DNA of 8,684 nt, taken from Chloroflexota bacterium (GTDB taxonomy: Bacteria > Chloroflexota > Anaerolineae > Anaerolineales > Villigracilaceae). Of the stretch, positions 1 through 5,576 are shown piece after piece. The first letter of the stretch is position 1; every line of letters starts with the position of its first letter. The notes beneath the pieces are model-generated. The model did no database searches. It was not told the DNA's origin and was given only the letters and a program-made list of their open reading frames with translations. The DNA lies in assembly GCA_016875755.1 (NCBI GenBank), contig VGOX01000070.1, positions 1 to 8,684 of the forward strand, given 5' to 3'. The translations under genes and the position numbers were made by a program.

Positions 1-13
1 AATAATTTTTTTC

Positions 14-61
14 GATGCTGGGAGTGCGGCGGGGGCTAGCCCCCGCCGCACTCCCAGCATC
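14..61. repeat. 48-bp perfect palindrome, no spacer
   Basis: Each base from 14 to 37 pairs with its partner from 38 to 61, giving two 24-nt arms centred on CTAG with no mismatch and no loop. The core is very GC-rich (GGGGGCTAGCCCCC). A run of seven T lies just before it at 6-12, and no T run follows it on the plus strand. On the minus strand the hairpin would be followed by A residues, so it is not a standard intrinsic terminator in either direction. It may insulate a mobile element from outside transcription. The palindrome itself is seen directly; its role is not known. Confidence 0.9.
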
Positions 62-68
62 CCATCCC

Positions 69-112
69 ATGGGCATTTCTAATTGTCGCCATGTCCATTT
101 CTAATTGTCGTT
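69..112. repeat. Two tandem 22-bp repeats (IS-end-like)
   Basis: Units 69-90 and 91-112 match at 18 of 22 positions and share the 15-mer CATTTCTAATTGTCG at 74-88 and 96-110. The block is followed by ACA at 114-116, after which sequence of protein-coding character begins. Read on the minus strand the block starts TGTCAACGACAATTAG. IS21-family elements are known to begin with TGT and to carry several short repeats inside each end, so this may be such an end. The repeats are seen directly; the family assignment is inference. Confidence 0.8.
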
Positions 113-116
113 GACA

Positions 117-197
117 GATGAATATGAACATTATCCAAATGGGCAGGACTATAACGAATGGCCCAATCCTGGTGAGGGATATTATTACTTCGAGTAA
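117..197 (+). pseudogene. C-terminal remnant of a disrupted gene
   Basis: An open frame of 26 codons runs from GAT at 117 to TAA at 195-197. It begins DEYEHYPNGQDYNEW and ends GEGYYYFE: acidic and rich in Tyr, Asn, Pro and Gly, which reads like the tail of a real secreted or surface-type protein. In the same frame a stop lies upstream at 102-104, inside the presumed IS end, with only TTG (105, 111) as possible starts. No ribosome binding site fits. A hairpin terminator follows 7 nt after the stop. The most economical reading is that a mobile element cut off the 5' part of the gene. The family of the lost protein is not recognisable from 26 residues. Confidence 0.5.
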
Positions 198-204
198 ATT
201 CTCA

Positions 205-249
205 AAATAAAAGAAGACCCTGCTAAATAAGCAGGGTTTTCTTTTATTT
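205..249. terminator. Bidirectional intrinsic terminator
   Basis: An 8-bp core stem ACCCTGCT (217-224) pairs with AGCAGGGT (230-237) around the loop AAATA. The stem extends outward through A-rich and T-rich flanks (AAAAGAA against TTCTTTT) with one G-T pair. On the plus strand the core is followed by TTTCTTTTATTT; on the minus strand it is followed by CTTCTTTTATTTTG. It lies between the end of the truncated plus-strand gene (197) and the end of the minus-strand glycosyltransferase (255), so it can terminate both convergent transcripts. Confidence 0.9.
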
Positions 250-254
250 ATAAA

Positions 255-1433
255 TCAGCACGTAGTGGGGCGATATTTTCTACCCCGCCACGTGACCCCC
301 CGCCCCGAGAGTACCTTCCATGCGGACGTGAGCATCATGGCGGCGAATACACCTGCCCCCAGCGGTGTTGTCCATGCGTACCAGCGGGAGATGCCCATTT
401 TCTCAGCAATCACAGCACGGATATATAGAAGATAACTCCAAACTATTAAGGCTTGCACTGCAACGGCAATCGCCATCCACCCGCCGCCATTGAAATACCA
501 AACCAGTCCAAGCGGAAGCCACACAGGCAGGAACAACGCCGCGATCAACGCCAACGTCGCGCCGAAAGCACCCAACAGCAACATGGACGGATGATCGCGC
601 AGACCGAGATAAATATTTTTCGTCCAACCTTCCCACATGGTCGGCAGCGATGTGTACATGCGCGTGCTGACCACCTGTGAACCATCCGCCACAATCAGGC
701 GGTAGCCATTCCACTTCACCTGCTCAGAGATGGCTTTATCTTCCACGATCTGGTCTTTCACTTTTTCGTGCCCGCCGATGGCATCATACACCGAGCGTTT
801 AATGAAGATGAACTGTCCATTGGCAACAGCATCACGGCGGCTGGGGTCATTGATCTTGCGCGGGGAAAACCCGACTGAGAGGGCGGTCATGACGAGCGGC
901 ATGACGGTCTTCTCCCAAAACGAGCCGAGGATCTGGCGCGTCATGATCGTGAACAGATCTGCTTCTGTTTCCCGAGACTTTGCCAACACGGACGAAAGTG
1001 CATTGGGCGCAAGGAAGGTATCTGCATCCACAAAACACAACCATTCGCCGCGGGCAACTGTTGCAGCTTGGTATAAGGCATGGGGTTTTCCTGCCCAGCC
1101 CGAAGGTAGGTCTGAGCCGTTGATTGAGATGAGGCGAGAGTCGCGGGACGTGAGTTCGTTCAATAGAGTCGGAGTCGCATCAGTGGAGCGGTCATCCAAA
1201 ACGATCACTTCGAGATTTGGATACTCCTGCCCAAGCGCGGATTCGACGCAACGGCGAATATTATTTTCTTCATTGCGAGCGGGAATGCAAATTGAAATCA
1301 GCGGGGCGTTTGCAGGCGGCGGCGCAGGCGTGACTGTAATATCAAGGTGATACTGGTTGTGAACCCAGTAGATGACGATGATGCCGAGTATGAAAAGAAT
1401 GGTGGAAATGATGAAGTAGGTCATTTGCGTCAC
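255..1433 (-). CDS. Membrane-bound family 2 glycosyltransferase
   Basis: The 392-residue protein is a GT-A fold glycosyltransferase that should transfer a sugar from a nucleotide donor to a lipid or glycan acceptor at the inner face of the membrane. Residues 5-24 form an N-terminal membrane helix. The GT2 domain starts near residue 46 with SICIPARNEENNI, followed by EVIVLDDRSTD (75-85), GWAGKPHAL (112-120) and the metal-binding DxD at D136/D138 in CFVDADTF. The probable catalytic-base region is IVEDKAISEQVKWNG (229-243, E231/D232). Hydrophobic segments at about 284-312, 318-341 and 356-372 anchor the C-terminus. The GWxGK motif and layout resemble HpnB and CrtQ-type enzymes acting on hopanoid or carotenoid lipids; the acceptor cannot be assigned. 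The start is GTG at 1433; an ATG three codons in (1424) is an alternative, and neither has a clear Shine-Dalgarno. It begins 12 nt after the sbcC stop and is probably cotranscribed with it. Confidence 0.9.
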   Translation of the reverse strand: MTQMTYFIISTILFILGIIVIYWVHNQYHLDITVTPAPPPANAPLISICIPARNEENNIRRCVESALGQEYPNLEVIVLDDRSTDATPTLLNELTSRDSRLISINGSDLPSGWAGKPHALYQAATVARGEWLCFVDADTFLAPNALSSVLAKSRETEADLFTIMTRQILGSFWEKTVMPLVMTALSVGFSPRKINDPSRRDAVANGQFIFIKRSVYDAIGGHEKVKDQIVEDKAISEQVKWNGYRLIVADGSQVVSTRMYTSLPTMWEGWTKNIYLGLRDHPSMLLLGAFGATLALIAALFLPVWLPLGLVWYFNGGGWMAIAVAVQALIVWSYLLYIRAVIAEKMGISRWYAWTTPLGAGVFAAMMLTSAWKVLSGRGVTWRGRKYRPTTC

Positions 1434-1445
1434 AAGTCGAAAATC

Positions 1446-4046
1446 TTACACGACCCGCACCGTACTGCCCCGCTCGGACTTTTCAATTTCGATGCGATTC
1501 GGGAAGGCGTCTTTGAGTTCGTCAAGATGCGTGATGATGAAAATTTTTGCGAAATCATTTTTGACCGCGTTTATGGCTTCGATGAGACGCTGACGCCCCT
1601 GCACATCCTGTGAGCCGAAGCCTTCATCTATGACGAGGGTTTGCAAGCGCGCGCCTTTTCGTTGCGCAAGAATTTCGGAAAGCGCCAGCCGCACCGCAAA
1701 ATTGACACGGAAGGCTTCGCCACCCGAGTACATTTCGTAATCACGCGTGCCAGACGCATCACTGATCTGAATATCAAGCGTCTCTTTCAGGTCATCGCGT
1801 TTTTTATCTTTGTACTCCGCCTGCGTCACAAAGCGGATGGACATTTGCCCGTCGCTCAAACGGTCAAGCAAATCATTGGCTTTCTGCTCGATCTGCGGCA
1901 GCGCCTGTTCGATAAGTAGGGCAGGCACGCCGTCTTTGCCGAAAGCACGTTCAAGCGATTTGTGGCGCAGGATGTTCTGGTTGAGTTCTTCGCGCTGTGA
2001 GGCATAATCTGCTTTGCGCGCGCGCAACGTGGACAAAACCTCTACGCGCTGACGAGCCGCCCCCGCCTCATCACGGACGCGATTTTCATCCTCACGCAGA
2101 TCAAAAAGTTTGCGCTCCGCCTCCTGCAAATTCGGAGACTCCGCTTCAGACTTTGCCAACTGCTCGGCGGCTTCGTTGTAAACCGCTTCCTGCTCTTCCA
2201 CCTCTCCCCTTTTACTTATTACTTCTTTTTCCAATTCCTTGATTTCTTTTTCAATGCGTTTGCTGACCTCGCGCGCTGAATCCAGTTTGTGATAATCCAC
2301 TTCCACTTCACGTAGTTCAAGTTCTTCGGCACGTTTGGCATTGTGCGTGGATACGTCATAGCCGAGTTTGGAAAGTTCCTTATCGAGTGATTTGAGAGCT
2401 TTTTGCGCTTCAACGGCATACTTCTCACTGCCTAGCACCTTCTCGATCTCTTTCAGACGTTTCGCGCCCGATCGTTCCCAGTCCTTGTTTTGCGCAGTGG
2501 TCGATTCCAATTGAAGTGTGACTTGCGAAATGGAATTGGAAAATTTCACCCGTTCCAAGTCAGCATTCGATAAACTCTTAATTCGCGCCTCGCAACTTGC
2601 AACTCGTTCTTCAAGAATTTTGCTTTCGGCTACGTTTTTACGGAAGGCGTCGCCTTTTTCTTTCCCTTCTTTTTCCAACTGCTTCAGCGTGGATTTGCGA
2701 TGCGCGTCACTTAGCGGTTGTCCGCATAATGGACATTCCGCACCTTCCGCCACGCTCAGCGCGTCGATGCGAATCTTGAGTTCATCCATTTGCGTGCGCA
2801 AGGTTTCATTTTCCACCTTCATTGCCGCCTGCCGCTCACGCGCTTCATTGCGTGAGGCTTCGAGTTCAGCACGTTCTTTGATGCGGCTTTCGGCTTCACC
2901 CAAAGCGGACTGCGCCGATTCCAACTGTTCTTCCAATTCCGCAATCCCCGACACCTGATCACTGATCACTGCATACTGCCTGCCAAGTTCCCCCAACTCT
3001 TGTTCCAGTTTTGCTTTTTCCACTTCGATCTCACGCAGCAACGGCTGACGTTTCTCGTCGTGCTCACGAAATTGCGCGGCAACTCCATCCATCTTCTCCA
3101 CATCGGCGCGCACTTTTTGCCATGCCTTATAAGTGGATTCAATTTCCTTGGCACGGGTCACAAGGTCGGCATACTGCGCCAACTCGGTTTCTTTCTCAGC
3201 GAGACGATTTTCAAGCCCCGCCAACGATGCGCGTGAATTCCCCAATGACTTGGCAAGGGTTTCCATCAACTTGCGCTGTTCGTTCAAAACTGCCGCTGTA
3301 TTTTTTATATTTTCCAGCGTCTTTTCCTGTGCCAGCCGCGCATTGCTCAATTGCACGAGGCTGGATTCCAACTCCTGCAAACGCATCTTGCGGACGTCTT
3401 CCTCGGAAAGTTCGGCATCGATTTCAGCGATACGACCATCGATCTCGTCCACATCGCGCTCAAGTAATTTCCGCTTTTCGGCAGTACGGTCCTTGTAGGT
3501 ATTCCAAATTTCCAAACCAAGGATGGTACTCAGAACAGCCTTGCGTTCGCTGGCTTTCTTTTGGGTGAACTGATCCGCCTTCCCCTGCAAAAAGAACGAA
3601 GCGTTGATAAAAGTCTCATAGTCGAGTTGAAGCGTGCGTTCAATCCGTGCCTGAGTCTCACGCGTAGACTTCTCTGTCAACGGTCTCCAAATCCCGCCTT
3701 CTAACTCCTGCCTTCCGCCTTCCGCCTTCCGCTCCCCATCCAAAACTTGAAACTCAAGAACCGTACTCTTCCCCCTCGGCAAAGTTCTTTGCACACGATA
3801 AACATTGCCTTCATATTCAAAGGTCAACGCCACCTCCGCCGCTTTCACATCCTGACTCAAATTGATCACGTCTGTACCTTTGCCGCGCGCTTCACCAAAC
3901 AACGACCAGGTAAACGCATCCAACAGCGAAGACTTCCCCGCACCATTATGACCCGAGATACAGGCAAGGTTGATCAGGGAAAAATCAAGATCGATCGGAT
4001 CACGATACGATAAAAAACCAGAAATTCGAAGATGTCGTGGAATCAT
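1446..4046 (-). CDS. sbcC: SbcC: ATPase subunit of SbcCD exonuclease
   Basis: The 866-residue protein is a Rad50/SMC-type ABC ATPase. With the SbcD (Mre11) nuclease it forms the complex that opens DNA hairpins and processes blocked double-strand ends. Visible in order: Walker A GHNGAGKSS (32-40), Q-loop Gln154 in FFLQGKADQF, a first long coiled-coil arm (about 180-430), the zinc hook CPLC (C438, C441) where two molecules join, a second coiled-coil arm (about 450-720), the ABC signature SGGE (774-777), Walker B LVIDEGFG with D807/E808, the D-loop SQD, and the switch His840 in IITHLDE. All ATPase elements are intact. An insert at about 104-119 (GERKAEGGRQELEGG) is encoded by heptanucleotide repeats. 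sbcD, usually adjacent, is not in this window. The ATG at 4046 is 17 bp from a divergent gene and has no strong Shine-Dalgarno. Length is somewhat below E. coli SbcC, within the range of non-proteobacterial members. Confidence 0.96.
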   Translation of the reverse strand: MIPRHLRISGFLSYRDPIDLDFSLINLACISGHNGAGKSSLLDAFTWSLFGEARGKGTDVINLSQDVKAAEVALTFEYEGNVYRVQRTLPRGKSTVLEFQVLDGERKAEGGRQELEGGIWRPLTEKSTRETQARIERTLQLDYETFINASFFLQGKADQFTQKKASERKAVLSTILGLEIWNTYKDRTAEKRKLLERDVDEIDGRIAEIDAELSEEDVRKMRLQELESSLVQLSNARLAQEKTLENIKNTAAVLNEQRKLMETLAKSLGNSRASLAGLENRLAEKETELAQYADLVTRAKEIESTYKAWQKVRADVEKMDGVAAQFREHDEKRQPLLREIEVEKAKLEQELGELGRQYAVISDQVSGIAELEEQLESAQSALGEAESRIKERAELEASRNEARERQAAMKVENETLRTQMDELKIRIDALSVAEGAECPLCGQPLSDAHRKSTLKQLEKEGKEKGDAFRKNVAESKILEERVASCEARIKSLSNADLERVKFSNSISQVTLQLESTTAQNKDWERSGAKRLKEIEKVLGSEKYAVEAQKALKSLDKELSKLGYDVSTHNAKRAEELELREVEVDYHKLDSAREVSKRIEKEIKELEKEVISKRGEVEEQEAVYNEAAEQLAKSEAESPNLQEAERKLFDLREDENRVRDEAGAARQRVEVLSTLRARKADYASQREELNQNILRHKSLERAFGKDGVPALLIEQALPQIEQKANDLLDRLSDGQMSIRFVTQAEYKDKKRDDLKETLDIQISDASGTRDYEMYSGGEAFRVNFAVRLALSEILAQRKGARLQTLVIDEGFGSQDVQGRQRLIEAINAVKNDFAKIFIITHLDELKDAFPNRIEIEKSERGSTVRVV
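2955..2975. repeat. Heptanucleotide repeat CTGATCA inside sbcC
   Basis: Two exact copies of CTGATCA (2955-2961, 2962-2968) are followed by a degenerate third copy CTGCATA. They encode sbcC residues around 358-364 (YAVISDQ) in the first coiled-coil arm. Shorter pairs of the same period occur elsewhere in the gene: GCAACTT/GCAACTC at 2592-2605 and TTACTTA/TTACTTC at 2212-2225. These resemble the short tandemly repeated heptads known from filamentous cyanobacteria. Confidence 0.6.
3693..3736. repeat. Heptanucleotide repeat insert (CCTTCCG)3 in sbcC
   Basis: Three exact tandem copies of CCTTCCG occupy 3711-3731, flanked by the related CGCCTTCTAACTCCTG at 3696-3711. The block falls in frame in sbcC and encodes residues about 104-119. 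In the family the strand ending in VLDG is normally followed almost directly by the WRPLT segment, so these codons look like an added surface loop in the N-terminal ATPase lobe. Repeat structure is seen directly; insertion is inferred from the expected family layout. Confidence 0.7.
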
Positions 4047-4063
4047 AAAAAGGCGCCAATCTC

Positions 4064-4513
4064 ATGGATTATAATCGAACCATTATGCTGGATGCTGATA
4101 CCACAACCCGCACGCGCCGCCGTACGAGATTACTCGCGGTCGTTATTGCTACCATCCCTTGTTATTGCGCTGGATTCATCGCTCTTTCCTTTGCACCCGA
4201 CCCACGCGCAACCCCCACTCTAACTCAAACAGCTACATTGGAAACCCCCACAGCCAGCGGCATACCTGAGATCGTCACTGGTACTGCCACACCGACCTTT
4301 ACCGAAACGCCCACGTCCACTCACACCGAAACGCCCACGTTGACCAACACTCCCAGCATTACACCCACCTTCACTCCTTCCTTTACTCCGTCGAATACAC
4401 CGACCTTTACCAACACACCATCCCCAACGCCAAGCAATACCCACACTCCATCTCCAACCAATACACCAACACCAACCAACACCTCATCCCCATCTCCAAC
4501 AGCATTCCCATGA
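4064..4513 (+). CDS. Membrane-anchored Thr/Pro-rich protein
   Basis: The 149-residue protein has three parts: a basic N-terminus (TRTRRRTR, 15-22), one hydrophobic segment (about 23-43, LLAVVIATIPCYC onward), and a low-complexity tail of about 100 residues made of TPT, TNTP and TETP units. The basic-then-hydrophobic order predicts a signal anchor with the tail outside the cytoplasm; no good lipobox precedes either Cys. An octad repeat is visible at the DNA level: ACCGAAACGCCCACGT recurs at 4301 and 4325. Such tails often act as extended spacers or O-glycosylation targets; no enzymatic domain is present. The start is uncertain. ATG 4064 lies upstream of a perfect -10 box, so ATG 4085 (residue 8) may be the true start. 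The stop overlaps the next gene's start as ATGA, implying translational coupling to an M42 peptidase. The function is not known. Confidence 0.7.
   Translation: MDYNRTIMLDADTTTRTRRRTRLLAVVIATIPCYCAGFIALSFAPDPRATPTLTQTATLETPTASGIPEIVTGTATPTFTETPTSTHTETPTLTNTPSITPTFTPSFTPSNTPTFTNTPSPTPSNTHTPSPTNTPTPTNTSSPSPTAFP
4067..4076. promoter_or_regulatory. Palindromic -10 box, probable bidirectional promoter
   Basis: The palindrome GATTATAATC contains a perfect TATAAT on the plus strand (4070-4075) and another on the minus strand (4073-4068). Minus-strand initiation would start near 4061, about 15 nt before the sbcC ATG. Plus-strand initiation would start near 4082, almost at the ATG at 4085, giving a nearly leaderless transcript for the Thr/Pro-rich protein. 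No convincing -35 element is visible in either direction. The placement between divergent genes 17 bp apart is the main support. Confidence 0.5.
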
Positions 4514-5574
4514 GTGACATCCTTCCATTTCTAAAATCCCTTATCTCAGTTTCAGGCGTATCGGGACATGAAGTCCCTGTTGCCAACCTCATCAAACAAA
4601 AGTGGACTCCACTGGTGAATGAGTTGACTCAAAGCAAACTCGGCTCGCTTCATGGATTGAAAGCTGGTTCGCTAAAGAAAAGCATTCGGCCGTCTGTGAT
4701 GATCGCCACTCACATGGATGCCATCGGCTTGATGGTCTACCGCATTGTGGACGAGTTCCTCTACGTCACCAACATCGGCGGCATTGACGCACGCGTGCTG
4801 CCTGGCACACCCGTCATCGTCCACGCTTCGACGGGCGAAGACTTATATGGCGTGGTCGCCATGCCGCCCGCCAACCTGCTCCCCGACGGAGAAGGCAGCG
4901 GCGTGATCGCACTGAAATATTTACTCGTTGACACAGGCCTCACACCGAACGAAATCGCGAAAAAAGTTCGGGTGGGAGACAGAGTCTCCTTTGGAACAGA
5001 ACCAGTTGAAATGTCGGGAGGATGCGTGAGCGGACACACGCTCGATAACCGCGCATCTGTCGCCGCGCTCACCATCTGCCTGGAAGAATTGCAATCCAAA
5101 TCCCATGTGTGGGATGTGTGGGCAGTCGCATCCGTGCAAGAGGAAGTGACGCTTGGCGGCGCGGAAACCTCCGCCTTTCAACTGCGCCCCACCATTGCCG
5201 TCGCCGTGGATATGACCTTCGGCAAAGGCAGAGGCTCGAGCGGATATCAAACCTTCGGCATCGGCAAAGGCGTGACGCTCGGCATTAGCCCCAGCATTCA
5301 CCCGTTCCTTTATAAGCGTTTCAAGGAAGTGGCGGAGCGCGTCGAGATTCCCGTGCATGACGACATGATGCCCGAATACTCCTCCACCGATGCAGACGCG
5401 ATGCAGTTGGTCGCGGAAGGTATCCCTACAATGGTATTGAGCATTCCACAGCGCTACATGCACACGCCCGTGGAATTGGTGGCAATGAAGGACATTCAAC
5501 GCGCAGGGCGGTTGCTGGCGGAATTCATCGCCTCGCTCGAAGCGGATTTTATTGAAAGAATCGTGTGGGATTAA
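4510..5574 (+). CDS. M42 family metallo-aminopeptidase (paralogue 1)
   Basis: The 354-residue protein is a cytoplasmic aminopeptidase of family M42 (TET/FrvX/glutamyl-aminopeptidase group), which trims N-terminal residues from short peptides using two metal ions. Visible ligands and catalytic residues: H68 and D70 in THMDAIGLM, bridging D179 in TLDNRAS, catalytic E211 and E212 in QEEVTLGGA, D234 in VAVDM, and H318 in RYMHTP. Residues from about 72 to 165 hold the inserted apical/dimerisation domain of the family. It is the most divergent of the three copies: SSTDADAMQ replaces the usual GGTDAGAIQ, and the segment between residues 38 and 60 differs from the other two. It starts inside the preceding gene's stop (ATGA) without its own Shine-Dalgarno and ends 2 nt before the next M42 gene. 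Older annotation sometimes calls this family endoglucanase or cellulase; the residues support a peptidase. Confidence 0.92.
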   Translation: MSDILPFLKSLISVSGVSGHEVPVANLIKQKWTPLVNELTQSKLGSLHGLKAGSLKKSIRPSVMIATHMDAIGLMVYRIVDEFLYVTNIGGIDARVLPGTPVIVHASTGEDLYGVVAMPPANLLPDGEGSGVIALKYLLVDTGLTPNEIAKKVRVGDRVSFGTEPVEMSGGCVSGHTLDNRASVAALTICLEELQSKSHVWDVWAVASVQEEVTLGGAETSAFQLRPTIAVAVDMTFGKGRGSSGYQTFGIGKGVTLGISPSIHPFLYKRFKEVAERVEIPVHDDMMPEYSSTDADAMQLVAEGIPTMVLSIPQRYMHTPVELVAMKDIQRAGRLLAEFIASLEADFIERIVWD

Positions 5575-5576
5575 TC

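Larger units (their letters stand above)
1..116. mobile_element. Putative end of an insertion sequence (IS21-like?)
   Basis: This is the outer edge of a presumed mobile element that continues to the left of the window. Support comes from the tandem end repeats at 69-112, the terminal TGACA at 112-116 (TGTCA on the other strand), the palindrome between these repeats and the window edge, and the abrupt start of a coding remnant at 117. No transposase codons are visible within these 116 bases. A repeat block of unrelated origin cannot be excluded. Confidence 0.35.

Noticed and set aside
14..61. Palindrome as an intrinsic terminator
   Set aside because: No U run follows the stem on either strand; the T run precedes it on the plus strand.
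118..210. ATG-initiated frame at 118 (30 codons) as a small gene
   Set aside because: The frame starting GAT at 117 has far more protein-like composition and ends just before the terminator; the ATG frame lacks a ribosome binding site.
730..1350. 206-codon plus-strand frame opposite the glycosyltransferase
   Set aside because: It is antisense to a gene with clear GT2 motifs and shows Ser/Arg-rich composition with no domain.
2505..2541. Inverted repeat TTCCAATT/AATTGGAA inside sbcC
   Set aside because: Eight-base arms 21 nt apart in AT-richer coiled-coil codons are expected by chance and have no supporting context.
3011..3568. 185-codon plus-strand frame opposite sbcC
   Set aside because: It lies opposite the coiled-coil arm of an intact SbcC and has no recognisable domain or start signal.
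4289..4509. Repetitive ACACC/CCAAC-rich DNA as a possible CRISPR or tandem satellite
   Set aside because: Units are irregular and in frame; they are explained by the Thr/Pro-rich codons of the membrane-anchored protein, with no equal-length spacers.
4510..5574. Endoglucanase/cellulase annotation for the M42 genes
   Set aside because: The conserved dinuclear metal ligands and Glu-Glu pair are those of M42 aminopeptidases; the cellulase name is a historical misannotation of this family.
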